A stretch of 64,000 nucleotides of DNA from assembly GCA_036426205.1 (NCBI GenBank), contig CM071570.1, positions 68,597,585 through 68,661,584 of the forward strand. The letters are read 5' to 3'. Positions within the stretch are counted from its first letter, which is position 1. Each line of letters opens with the position of its first letter. Below, piece after piece: positions 10,896 to 21,147 of the stretch. The position numbers were made by a program, and so were the translations under genes. The notes under the pieces are model-generated. The model was not told the origin of the DNA and made no database searches. It worked only from the letters and a program-made list of their open reading frames with translations. Origin of the DNA: Ascaphus truei. Lineage: Eukaryota > Chordata > Amphibia > Anura > Ascaphidae.

Positions 10896-11345
10896 GTGTG
10901 CAGCGCACAGCCCAAAAGGGATGAGGAGCAGGTCTGGCAAAAAATCTTTATTTAGGTTCCATAAAAAGGGGGGTTAGAACCTTCGAACGCGTTCGTGCAC
11001 CGCAGGCACTTTGTCAAGAAGTTTTGTGTGTTGGTGTGCAGGCCATTTAAATAGCAGCTGACTTCTGCTTATTGGCGCCAAAAAAAACCAAATGACGTCA
11101 TTACCCTATTAACCAATAGGTGTGATCCCGCATCACACTGTCAGAACAGTCAGAGACTTGCCAAGCCACTGCGAGACATAGCCTATCAGTGCCAAATGAA
11201 TGACACGCAATCGCAAGAAAGTGAATGAGACACGTTCTGCTGAGGAGAGCGGCTCTCACACAGTTCTCGGACCCGTCCGCGCTAGCGCATGACGTGTCAC
11301 CCCATGACCTGCTCCTCATCCCCTTCTTGGCTGTGCGCTGCACAC
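10896..11345 (-). mobile_element. Fold-back hammerhead element
   Basis: About 450 bases bounded by inverted arms of about 39 bp: 10896-10934 and 11306-11345 (both read GTGTGCAGCGCACAGCC on opposite strands, then GATGAGGAGCAGGTC). A hammerhead-like motif lies at 10981-11023 on the minus strand and an AATAAAGA poly(A)-type signal lies downstream of it near 10950. There is no coding capacity. I infer a non-autonomous PLE derivative, since PLEs are known for inverted terminal arrangements and hammerheads. It lies against a gypsy integrase fragment at 11349. Confidence 0.6.
10981..11023 (-). ncRNA. Hammerhead-like motif
   Basis: Minus strand: CUUGACAAA, then GUGC-CUGCG-GUGCAC as stem II, then GAACGCGUU (one A of the GAAA core missing). 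Probably inactive. Confidence 0.45.
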
Positions 11346-11348
11346 ATA

Positions 11349-11718
11349 CCATTCTGGAGCATGAAGATCCTGAGACTTCACCCAACCCCTCTCCTCAGGA
11401 CCGTACAGCTTCCAATCAACCAGATATTGAATGGATCCTCTGGAGTTATGCGAGTTAAGTATCTGTCACACCTCATATTCAATTTGACCCTCAAAATTTA
11501 CCGGACTAGGAGGGGGAAGGATCCTCAGAAAACCGATTCCTCACCACAAATTTCAGGAGGGACACATGGAAAGAGGTGGGAATTTTTAATGAGGAGGGGA
11601 GCTTCTGTTGAAAGGTGACTTCATTGATTTTCCGGGTGATGTTGTACGGACCAATGAACCATGGTCTGAGTTTAGAAGCAGCAGAAGGCTGGCGTAAACG
11701 GATGTTTCGCGTTGAGTC
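11349..11718 (-). pseudogene. Gypsy integrase C-terminus with chromodomain
   Basis: Read on the minus strand from 11718: NIRLRQPSAASKLRPWFIGP and YNITRKINEVTF give the GPY/F module, IPTSFHVSLLKFV is the usual junction, and then [18 protein letters not shown] and YGPEERGW give a chromodomain. Chromodomains on gypsy integrases direct insertion by binding modified histones. The fragment is small and interrupted. It is distinct from the gypsy at 7.3-10 kb, whose integrase tail has different text. Confidence 0.75.
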
Positions 11719-11751
11719 AGGCTTAGGGGTTAGGCTTAGGGGTTAGGGGCC
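11719..11751. repeat. Short telomere-like TTAGGGG run
   Basis: Two 13-base units AGGCTTAGGGGTT followed by AGGGG, at the join between the gypsy fragment and the next repeat. It resembles, but is not, TTAGGG. Confidence 0.5.
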
Positions 11752-12400
11752 ATTAGATTTTTATTTTTATTGTTTTGTTCCTGCCAAAAGAGGACAAGGA
11801 TGGGGAGGAAGATGAGGATGACCTTCATCCTGGCAGGGGTAAGTAGAAGTTTTATTTACTTTATTCTGGCTGGATAATGTTTTATTTGGAATAGGAAAAT
11901 TAGCTATTATTTATATCTGGATAATAGTACTTTTGCCCATTACTGTCATGTAATGTAATGGATGTTGGGGGTAGAGGGGGTGCCAATTCATTCCCATAGG
12001 GGTTATCTTTGCTTCCATTGAGGGCATAGGTAACCACACTGGCAATGAATGGGTGTATTGGTTAGTATTGTGTTTTAATGTGTAATGTGGGTAGCGGAGG
12101 TGGGTAAAGGTGGTATTTGGCTCGCAGTCGGTGTTTATGCCTACCGGGTGGTAACATTTGTGATAATTTTGGGGGTTTATATGAGCTTTCTGGGTATCTG
12201 TGTGTTTATTAACTTTGTCCAGCTGGTCTCAGCTGTTTTGGAGGTTAGTGGACCCTCATCCCCAGATTTTAATCTCGCCCCTCCCCACTTTCCATATGTA
12301 CAGGTCTTTTCATGCAGCTGTTTGTGACAGATCCAATGCAGATCATTCTTCCTGTAATTAAAGAGGTAAATAAGATTTTTAATCAGTTAGTGTTAGGACC
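11752..12400 (+). mobile_element. DNA-transposon-like fragment, second copy
   Basis: Plus-strand relative of 5290-5095. It begins with an acidic exon-like stretch (EDKDGEEDEDDLHPG in one frame) ending GGCAGGG, then GTAAGTAG as a possible splice donor, then GGATAATGTTTTATTT, CTGGATAATAG and GCCCATTACTGT, all shared. The open frame at 12085-12327 is not conserved in the partner and I do not call it a gene. Confidence 0.5.
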
Positions 12401-12479
12401 TGCGATATTATGGTCATGCGTTGAAGTGGCTAGCAAGCTTATAACGCTTTGGCCAAAGGGTTAAACATATTGACACCTT

Positions 12480-12963
12480 TTTTTCAAGATATATATATAT
12501 AAAAAAAAAAAAAAGTCGCGGGACGCTGTGTAATGACGTCACTGTCTACACAGCAGTGGTGGATTCAATAGGGAAGTTTGAACAGTCTTACAAAGTCTCT
12601 CACAAGTGTCCAAAACAGCACACAGGATGAAATAAAAACAGGACAGGCCAATACATAGACAAAGGTCAATGTAAGCAGATATAAGGCAATAGAATGTTAG
12701 ATCCAACTAGTTTCGTAGAATTAACTACTTCTTCAGGGAATAATTAGGCCATTACCCAGAGGTCTTAAATACCTCACATAGATACCTTATTGGTCAACCA
12801 ATTAGGGATAGACCAATCATCTATAATAGGTAATGGTCTGCGTGATAGGGAAGATGTGTAGTTTAAATTTTTTATCACTAAATTGATGGTATAGTCACTG
12901 CACTGTATATATTTATACATTTAAACTTTATAGGTAGTTAGGTAGTAGCGCACAGTTTGTTTT
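12480..12963 (-). repeat. Hammerhead-bearing PLE-type fragment
   Basis: Holds a well-formed hammerhead-like motif on the minus strand at 12700-12741. An A-run at 12500-12515 marks a possible end. The Tx1-type LINE begins within about 15 bases of its right edge. Confidence 0.5.
12700..12741 (-). ncRNA. Hammerhead-like motif, good fit
   Basis: Minus strand: UCC-CUGAAGA, stem II GUAG-UUAAUU-CUAC, GAAAC, UA, GUU, then GGA. One base differs from the CUGAUGA box. Stem III is AC/GU, the cleavage base is U (allowed), and UCC/GGA can start stem I. Confidence 0.6.
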
Positions 12964-12974
12964 TTGTTTTTACT

Positions 12975-13534
12975 GTCGCTACAGGAATGTGCCTTGCCTT
13001 TTTCTCGGTCCTACAGGCACCTGAGCGGGCAGTGGTCTCATGGCCCCTCCTACTGGTCTGGGGGGAACGGGTGCAGGAACGCGGGTGTAGCCATTTTGAT
13101 CCGGGGGGGATGTTTCACTGTTGATTCTGTCCATGAACTCGTCTGCGGCAGACTACTGGTCGTAGACGGTTCATGGGCAGGGGAGCCGATTAGGCTCATC
13201 AATGTGTACGCCGCCCCCCGGAGAAATGAGCGCTTGGAACTTTTCCAGCACCTTCGCCCTTGGCTCGCAACCTCCAGGGCAGTGGTGATGGGTGGGGATT
13301 TCAACTGCACGATTGAGGTGGGGGGGCGCTTGCCCCCCAGCAAATCAGCAAAGATTGATGTGACGTCCAGGCTACTCACGGCGATGATTGGGGAGGCATC
13401 CCTGAAGGACGCAGTTGGATCTATGGGAGCAGGTGCCGCAAACTACTCTTGGTGCCACCCAAATGGTTCTGTGCGTTCTCGGATTGACTTCCTGTTCACC
13501 ACCAAGCAGGTACAGCACAGACAGCACTCCATGG
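12975..13534 (+). pseudogene. Tx1-type LINE, endonuclease part
   Basis: N-terminal part of ORF2 of a Tx1-like non-LTR retrotransposon. The apurinic-type endonuclease nicks target DNA to prime reverse transcription. Visible motifs: LQECALPFSRSYRHLSGQW, NAGVAILIRGG, RLINVYAAPRRNERL, VVMGGDFNCTIE (GDFN) and the SRIDFLF motif at about 13480. The final SDH motif is missing because an LTR sequence replaces the text after 13534. ORF1 and the extreme N-terminus are absent, so the copy is 5' truncated. The coding text is clean up to the LTR, suggesting a fairly young copy. Confidence 0.9.
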
Positions 13535-14013
13535 TGTTACGCCAGTGCTGCCCACAGACCAGACCCGTCCCCTCTGCTGAGGTGGGACGTAGGGATACAC
13601 GCACCCGCAGCAAAGGGAGCGCATCCGGAGTGTGGTGTTAGTGTTGCCAGGCAAGGTATAGTAATGAAGACAATACTTGCCGTTACCGGTAGTAGAGGAG
13701 GAGTAGTTATTGCCGTTGCCAAGATCAGGGATAGGAGAGTTGCGGATGATCGAAGGTATAAGCCATGTTACAGGGATGCCAGAAGTCACGAAGTCCAAGT
13801 AGAGCCGAAGTCGAGAGCCAGAGGGTGTAGTCGTCCAATCCGCGTCAATACCTGAGGAGTCACTGAGAGAGTAGTCAAATGCTTCCATACAGAACTATGT
13901 CGAGCGACGAGTGATGGGAAGCACAGGCATAATAAAGCTGGGCAGGCCAATGGGAAAAGGGGACAGGCCTGGAGGACTGCAATGAGTCCTCCCTGATAGG
14001 AGGGAGGTGTTAC
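13535..14013. repeat. Solo LTR-like insertion in the LINE (479 bp)
   Basis: Begins TGTTACGCC and ends GGTGTTACA, so it has TG..CA ends and imperfect inverted termini. It separates LINE endonuclease from LINE RT. Flanks are CCATGG and GCCCAG, with no target-site duplication, and LINE coding resumes only at about 14035 (WNCALLEREEIMEEL) with the end of the endonuclease missing. I infer an LTR with an associated deletion, or recombination between two copies. Orientation is uncertain; the CT-rich minus strand has an open frame that I judge not to be a gene. Confidence 0.65.
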
Positions 14014-14034
14014 AGCCCAGCTGAGTGTAATCAT

Positions 14035-16676
14035 TGATTTGCATGGAACTGTGCACTGCTGGAAAGGGAGGAGATCATGGAGGAGCTGCGAACAGCATAC
14101 ACAGCATGGAAAGAAGAAAAGGCCTGTTTCCCCAGCACTGCAGAGTGGTGGGAATTCACGAAGATAAGGATCCGCTGCTTCCTGCAGGCAAAGGGCAGAC
14201 GCCTGGCGTGTGAGAGGAAGGGGGAGTTCGAGGGCCTGCAGCGCAAGCTGCAGTCCCTGCATGACCTCAAACGCTGCGGATGGTACGTGGATGATGACCT
14301 GGAGGAAACCAAGGAGAGCCTGCAAAAGCACTTTGAGGAAGAATGCAGACGAATCATCTTCCGTTCCAAGGTGGAGAACCTTGAGAGGGGGGAGAAATGC
14401 AATGCCTTCTTCTTCAAGAAACTCCACTCTGCCCACACGCCCCTGAGGGAGCTGCGAGACAAAGATGGCAACGTGCAGCAGGGGAAGGAGGAAGTCATGG
14501 GAGTCGTGAAAGATTTCTATGAAGACCTCTACTCCCCAAAAGCATCAGACCGAGACCAGGCTGACAAATTCCTGTCAGGTATTACAAACACCATCGACCC
14601 GGCAGGAAAAGCAGCCATGAACGCCCCCCTGACGCTGGAGGAGCTCCACGCTGCAACCAAATCCTTTAAGATGGGTAGGACGCCGGGCGGAGATGGTATC
14701 CCAGCTGAGTTATACACGAAGCTGTGGGACCTGATCGGCCCGTACCTGCTCGAGCTTTACAGGGAAATGGAAGCAGAAGGTAGGATGCCCCCAACGCTGA
14801 GGGAAGGAATGCTGACGCTCTTGTACAAACGGAAGGGGGAGAGGTGCGACCTCAAGAACTGGCGTCTCATCTCGCTCCTGAACGCGGACTACAAGATCTT
14901 AGCAAAAGTCCTAGCGATTAGACTGAAGAAGGTCATCAGCCATATCATCCACCCAGACCAGACGTGCGGCATCCCCGGACGCAGGATCGCAGACAGCCTC
15001 ACCCTAATCAGAGACACAGTCCACTACATCAAAGACCGCCGTATACACGCGGCCCTGGTCACCCTTGATCAGGAGAAGGCCTTTGACCGTGTCTCCCATG
15101 ATTTCATGGGCAGGGTGCTGCGTGAGTATGGGATGGGGAGATGTTCTGTTCTTATGTTAACCTGATGTACCTTGACATTTGCAGTGTGGCGATCGTGAAC
15201 GGATGGAAGACTAACCCCTTCCCTGTCCTCTCAGGGGTTAGGCAGGGCTGCCCTCTTTCACCTCTCCTTTTTGTCTGTTGTATAGAGCTCTTCGCCCAGT
15301 GCATCAGACGAGATGCAGAGATCAGAGGGATCGTCGTGCAAGGACCCCAGAGACGCGAAGTTAAGTGCTCGCTCTACATGGATGACGTCACCATCTTCTG
15401 TGCAGATAGCCGGTCGGTGAAGACGCTGGTCAAGACGTGCAAGGATTTCGGGAAAGCTTCAGGAGCAAAAGTCAACTGCGGGAAGTCAGAGACCAAGCTA
15501 TTTGGGCTTTGGAACCTGACTGCCGACCCCCTCCCCTTCCCCATCAGAGCAGGCCTCATTCAAATCCTTGGAGTCTGGTTTGGTGTGGGGAGCGAGGGCG
15601 CTGCCCTGAAGAGCTGGAACGAGAGGCTGAACAAGGTGAAGCAGAAGATCGGATTGTGGCGCCTCAGACCCCTCACCATTGAGGGGAAAAAGCTGGTACT
15701 GCTGAACGAGATCCTTCCTGTCCTGCAGTACGTGGCCCAGGCATACCCGCCTTCGACCAGAACCTGCCAGGAGATCTCCATGGCAGTGTTCCGCTTTGTC
15801 TGGGGGGCCAAGTTTGAGAGGGGAAAGCGCGAGGTGATGTACAAAGAGCCGCACAAGGGGGGTAGAGAAATCCCCGATATCCCCACTATGCTGCGCGCCT
15901 TCTTTGTAAGCAACTGCGTGCGGATCACCCTGAGAGACTGTGACAAAGACTCCTCTGGCTACTCCATGTCCCGCCTCCTACTCCTGCCGCTCTGGAGAGC
16001 ACTGGGGTGGGACAAGTGGGAGAGCTCCATCCCTTACAGCTGGCGCACGCCCTGGTTCTACAAGGACGTGAAGAAGTTCGTGAGGCAGAACAATCTGGAG
16101 GGAGTAAAACCAGACCTGTGGAAGCTAAAGGTCATCTACAAAATTATCAGGGCTAAAGACATCATGGAATCGGTCTCAGGTCTCCACCCCAACACCTTTG
16201 GCATGGTGTGTAGGAATGTGGCATCGAAAAGACTAATGAACAAACACAAAGACATTGCTTGGCAGGCCATACACGGGGGACTCCCTGTGAATGCGGACAA
16301 GTACAAGAGCAAACTCAGCCTCGTGAGGCACTGCCCCAGGTGCAACCCAGTGGAGGAAAGCATCATACACCTCTTCTGGAACTGCCCCTTTGCGCAGGCC
16401 TTGCTGCGCGCGCTTGACACTGACTTAAAGGATTGTATACCGAGGAAGTGCGTCACGTACTACTCGGTGTTCCACGGACTTTTCACAGGAACACACACAG
16501 AGGACGCAATCGAAGCCGGTTGGCGCCTAATGTGCTGTTTCAAAGACGTTTTACTATTCGCCAGGGAACGTTTGACCAGGGGGAACAAGAGGATGTCGGT
16601 ACAGGACTGTCGCAGGCTGCTCCACAGCCTGCTCAAGGACTATTCCATCTTTGACGATCCTGAGGAGGAGGACTAA
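14035..16676 (+). pseudogene. Tx1-type LINE, reverse transcriptase and C-terminus
   Basis: Reverse transcriptase part of ORF2. The frame from 14077 runs to about 15140: FKMGRTPGGDGIPAELY, LKNWRLISLLNADYKILAK and ALVTLDQEKAFDRVSHDF are RT motifs 1 to 3. A single-base slip near 15134 (after GMG in a G-run) moves the reading to the frame of 15141-16676. There it continues with LSGVRQGCPLSPLLF and LYMDDVTIF (YMDD replaces the common YADD). The C-terminal zinc knuckle CPRCNPVEESIIHLFWNC is at about 16336-16389. The stop is at 16674. Apart from the slip and the LTR the frame is intact over about 860 codons. This is typical of the Tx1 branch in frogs. Confidence 0.93.
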
Positions 16677-16992
16677 ACACCCCCCTCCCGACCCCCCCTT
16701 ACTCCCCCGCCCCAAAAGTTTTTCTGTGCAATAAAGTTGGAGATAATGTTTGTATGATATGTCATGTCTGTGGTGCGGTGCATATGTATAAATGCACTGC
16801 ACCACCGTGTTCGTCACAGTTTTTTTTACTTTTGGGGAAACCATTAAAAAAAATGTATGTGAGTTGTGTGAGATATGCACTGCGCCGTTGTTTACGTCGC
16901 GGTTTTTTTTCGTTTGGAAAATGATTTATGTACTGTTATAATCTTGTTGTAAAGATTCGCTGCATAATAAAAGAATTTTCAAAACAAAAAAA
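16677..16992 (+). repeat. LINE 3' UTR and tail
   Basis: Runs from the ORF2 stop through two ATAAA-type signals (about 16731 and 16965) to the tail AATAAAAGAATTTTCAAAAC followed by A7. Two related half-units, each with GGTGC...TGCACTGC.CC.CCG and a T/G-rich stretch, lie at 16770-16840 and 16860-16920. Confidence 0.75.
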
Positions 16993-17300
16993 GCTGTCTG
17001 TTGGTGGTTTTCTGGGTATGCACCTTAACCCTGGCTGTGCTCAAAGCTGTGACCATGCAGCAAGCTTAAGCCTATAGGGAACCATGTTAAAAAAGGTTTT
17101 TGAAGCAAAAAGTGGCACTGTGTGCTAATTTGCATGTCATTTCCCAGAATCCCTTGCTGCAGTGGAAGTGCTGTGTGCTGGGTGATAATGGTAAAAGGCG
17201 GGGTTGCAGACCTGCCTAAGACATGCAGATGAGCATACAGTTGTATTTACATTTGCATATTTGCTTTGCTGTGGAGGGTTTTTGTCACTTTTTTTACTCA
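16993..17300. repeat. Repeat flanking the LINE, with octamer and TTCCCAGAATCCC box
   Basis: Contains ATTTGCAT (17128-17135) and TTCCCAGAATCCCTTGC (17141-17157), then GCAGTGGAAGTGCTGTGTGC. I recognise this phrase order as a repeated sequence in frogs. An octamer beside a CCCAGAATCC-type box is reminiscent of snRNA-type promoters, but I see no RNA gene. It may be the insertion site of the LINE. Confidence 0.4.
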
Positions 17301-17312
17301 CCATAACTTACC

Positions 17313-17403
17313 ATATTTATATATATATATATATTATATAGATATATATATAATATATATAGTATATATATATATATTATATAGTATATATATATTATAT
17401 ATA

Positions 17404-17435
<32 letters not shown>

Positions 17436-17436
17436 C
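17313..17436. repeat. AT microsatellite
   Basis: Interrupted TA run of about 124 bases with ATAG and ATTATAT breaks. Confidence 0.95.
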
Positions 17437-17457
17437 ACCATTAATGTGCATAGCACT

Positions 17458-17830
17458 TCACAGGTGCACATAGTTAATCATATAGGTAGCAAATGGTAAA
17501 GGTAATAGGTCATGGAATAAGTGATCCAGACATAACAGTAACATTAATATGAGAGAGGAGTCAAGTGTGACCCCTAAGCAGCGTGCTTGGGCTACTGGAT
17601 GAATGATTGTACTTCCGACAGTAATGTGGAAGGTGGTCCATGGTGGCAAATGCTGCAGAGAGGTTGAGTAATATGAGCAGAGTGTGATGACATCTGTCTT
17701 TAGCAGCATGGAGGTCATCAGTTATTTTAGTGAGAATTGTCTCCGTTGAATGACCAGTACAGAAGCCAAATTGTAGTGGGTCAAGGAGAGAATGGGTGTT
17801 GAGAAAATGGAGCAAGCAAGAGAATACAAG
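17458..17830 (-). pseudogene. L2/CR1-type LINE RT fragment
   Basis: Minus strand. [38 protein letters not shown] and [13 protein letters not shown] match RT motifs where a full element reads GF..GHSTETAL and LDLSAAFDTVDH. The catalytic Asp context is altered to ATMDH. A second frame (17718-17458) has [13 protein letters not shown], normally about 120 residues further on, so the middle of the palm is deleted. It is one of three L2/CR1-type pieces in the window. Confidence 0.8.
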
Positions 17831-18970
17831 ACAGGTAGGGTCAAGCTTGCTGTTTTTGAGTCATGGTATAACTGTTGCATGTTTGAAGAGATTGATTAAT
17901 GGAGAGAAGTAGTTTTGTTTAGCTTGAGAGAGGACATAGTTGAAACAGGATAGCATAAATTTGTAGTGAAGGAAGTTTGCGGGAATATGAGATTTCTTTC
18001 AGAAGGCATTCAGAGGAACTAGTGGAAGAATGTAGCATGCTCTTGTTGGAATAGATTTTGTGTTTATAAGTAATGTGACCTATGGGTATAAAAGTCCCGT
18101 TATTTTATTTTTGAGAGGCCATAAAAAATGTAGTTTTTAGGGCTGTGGCGAAAGCTTCATTTTTAACATTAAACTAATGTTCCAATCTAGCAATTAATAT
18201 GTAGAAGACGGCGAAACCTGTTATCTGCTATCTGTACCGCTCAAGGTTTTTGGCGAAACGCCAAGAAGATTGTTGACTTTGTGCCCGGAAGAAAAAAAAA
18301 CAAATTTGAGAATTACTTTTTAGTTCAATGAGTTACTGCTAAGTGTCTTTAAAAATATAAAGCTGGCCGTGTGCTCGGCACTTCGCAAAGAAATTATATT
18401 ACAAGAAATTAGTGTGGAGTCTTATACAAAATCATTTGTCTATTTTAAAAGGAAATCTCCTGCTCAAGATTTCAGGGTTTTTTCTTATATTTACAGGTTC
18501 CCTATTGCTAATGCCATAGATGTTAAAAGACCTACTACAGGCTTTTCCTTTTACCACAAGCACTACATATTTTTGTATTGGATACACATACAAATCTATA
18601 TACCATTTTAATTTTGCTATATATCAAGCAACCAACACTTTAGCCACTACTTTTTTCATAACTATGTTTATATCTTTGTTCACATGATATATAGATAATA
18701 TATGAACAAAAGAGGGGCGATACATAGGTTATCTAGAACTTGATATGTTTATAGATAATACACAATGCACAGCAGGTTCAGAATTTATTTAAAGCAATGT
18801 TAATTCCAAGGGCTCTTGCAGTAATAAAGGTTGCTGCCCATACTAACAGGGCTGACAGGCTCTCATTAGGAAATACCTTTGCAGATGTTACAGCAAAGCA
18901 AGCAGCAAACCGTCCATATGTTAAAGATATATAATATCTGCCAACTTTTTCGCAGTAGTTATTGTCAAAA
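17831..18970. other. Unassigned sequence
   Basis: No feature supported. The open frame at 18369-18611 shows no recognisable motif. Confidence 0.4.
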
Positions 18971-19715
18971 TCACTGTTTAATCTAGAATGTTTTGCCAGG
19001 AAGTAATGAGTTGACAGTCACCTTTCGTTTTTGGGTGTGTCCTGGACATAGAGTTAAAGGACAGGTGATGCGTGGTTGCAAGTGCAGTTGCATAAGTGAG
19101 CAGGGTATACATTATATACAAGGCATTTCACATTTTTAGCAGAATAGTTACAGTGGAGTGTTTGAGGTGAAAGCCAGATTGGAATTGGCTAGGGAAATTG
19201 TCTTGATATAGATTACAATAATTGGGAGTGAACACATTTTTGACCATGACTTTAGATAATATTTGTATGGAACTTACAGAGAGAGCTGGTGAGGGAATAA
19301 GTGCTCTAGATGGCAATGCGTGGCCACAATGGGTGGTAGGAGTGACTGTGGGTGTGGGACAATAGCCATGAATGCAGGCTGTTGGGATGCTTGATTTGTG
19401 GGGCGAGTTTTAAGGCTAGTTAGTATTAAATGATTAAAAGGTTAACACCATTTGCATCAGAGGAAATGGCAGATGGCAGTGAGGCATGAATGAGAGCAAG
19501 TTTGTATTGGGAGTAGAGAGATTGGGCCTGTAGTTTGAGAAAGTGTTTTTGTCCCCACTTTTGAAGATTGGGACAACTCTGACAGTTTTCCAGGACATAG
19601 GGAAATGGCCTGCAGACAGGATAGAGTTGATTATGGAAGCAATTGGTTTGGCAATGGCTGAGGCACCAAGTCTTAGGAACTTGGATTGTAGCAAAGTCAA
19701 GTCTACCTTGGTTGC
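18971..19715 (-). pseudogene. L2/CR1-type LINE, internally deleted
   Basis: Minus strand. 19700-19434 reads SKFLRLGASAIAKPIASIIN, SILSAGHFPMSWKTVRVVPI and FKSGDKNTFSNYRP, RT motifs 0 to 2. 19316-19128 continues with SVSSIQILSKVMVKNVF and SQFQSGFHLKHSTVTILLKM, RT motif 2a and 3. The text after this, down to 18980, is the 3' tail, including CATTACTTCCTGGCAAAACAT, shared with the LINE tail at 56262-56300. So most of the RT and the C-terminus are deleted. It overlaps in content with 17458-17830, so the two are different copies. Confidence 0.8.
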
Positions 19716-20856
19716 TTAGTTTTAAATTTAAGGAGCGTTAATAGGGGATACCTCTGTCTATATGCGGATGCTAAGACAGTAGTAAACACAAATGGATACA
19801 ATAATTTATTCCTAGGTATAAATTATCTCTCTATGAGACACATTTGGGATGACTTATGGCTATCAGTAGTTCAAAGGAACGAATTAAGGACTATGTTATT
19901 GGTAATAAAACAATTAGTAAGTATTGTATGCAACTAATAATTTTTTTTAGTTTCTCTAGACATAGTTCAAAGTTTAAAGTGCACCTACGCGAGACGGGTT
20001 AATGGTCAAGCATTTTCTACGCAAGAACGCTCTTCATCCCAGATGACAAGGCCATTTAAAAGACTACTCATCACCAACACTGCAGTAAATGTTTGCTTAA
20101 TTATCATCATGGATACACATCATGCACGTCAAAATAGTGCCAGCCACGGCACAAACAGCTAATAAAGACAAAGACAAAGTGCCTGCAAATTAGTGTTTTG
20201 AAGGGCATAATACTCCCTGACCACTAATCATCGAGGTAGAAAGTTCACAGGCAAAAGTCCAGGCCTCAACACACGAACATTGAACTTTTTTTTTTTACAG
20301 GGTTTTATTATTTTTCAGTTACAATGTATGCTCCATTGGGTATGTGTAAATAGCGTCCTATAAGGATGACAAAAAAGTAGAAGGTATTATTTGCTTAACT
20401 CTGTTTATTTTGTTTGGATTTATAGATTAATAGAATCTCCCTGCAGAATCATATCCCGGTGGGAGGATGTTTTGTCTGCCAAACACACGGTTATGTTAAT
20501 TGCCGACAGGTAGACTCGGAAACAGGAGAGATACACCTAATACACAAGAGTTAAAAAGTAGTCTATGGGAAGAATAAGTTTCGGGGAACTTTTTCCCAAA
20601 TGTAGGAGTTGAGTTACTGTATGACAGGTAAGATATCCTCAATCATACAACCACAGCCATTTACTCATTTAACCAAGAACAGGTTTAGTTCAGACTAATG
20701 GCCCTACAGAATGGAATAGCTCTAGATTATATTTTAGCCTCCGAGGGATGTGTAGGTATGAGCCCTAGTTTAAGAGCAATGTTGTAAATTTATCCAGGAT
20801 TCAGGAACTATTGGGACTTGGTGGTTTGATTGGTTCGCTTGCAGCGAAGCTAATGA
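19716..20856. other. Unassigned sequence
   Basis: A weak GAAAC-containing fold near 20575-20610 was examined and rejected as a hammerhead. Nothing else recognised. Confidence 0.4.
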
Positions 20857-21147
20857 ATGCTTTTGTATGTGTTTCTGTCCTACTCATTACTCTCTATGTA
20901 TGTGTTATGTGCAGTAAACTTTGATCCAGAAGTGCATTGCACCCCCACTGACGCTATGCCTCTTTTCGGTGAGAAAAGATGTCGACAGTCCCCCAGAAGA
21001 AGAGACCGAAGAAGAAATCAACTGGGCCGATATAATACCGGAAAGGAATTAAGTTATGCACAATTGGACAACTTTTTGGTCCAGCAGGACTATGAAATGG
21101 TTAACTGTTCTTTAAATAGACTGTCTCTTAAGAATAAGAGGGGCTGA
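20857..21147 (+). other. Unrecognised 96-codon open frame
   Basis: The frame opens with a hydrophobic stretch (MLLYVFLSYSLLSMYVLCAV) and then has a basic patch (RQSPRRRDRRRNQLGRYN) and a polar end. A neighbouring frame reads PPEEETEEEINWADI, which is equally protein-like, so the true frame is uncertain. No Kozak context or splice sites stand out. I do not recognise it; a degraded retroelement gag or chance are both possible. Confidence 0.2.

Noticed and set aside
11719..11751. Interstitial telomere
   Set aside because: Units are TTAGGGG and 13 bases long, only two copies; not TTAGGG arrays.
13496..13888. Open frame of 130 codons on the minus strand
   Set aside because: Lies entirely inside the LTR-like block; Ser/Thr-rich by composition.
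20575..20620. Hammerhead-like GGGAAAAAGUUCCCC-GAAAC on the minus strand
   Set aside because: No recognisable CUGAUGA box and no stem III; stem II pairing alone is not enough.
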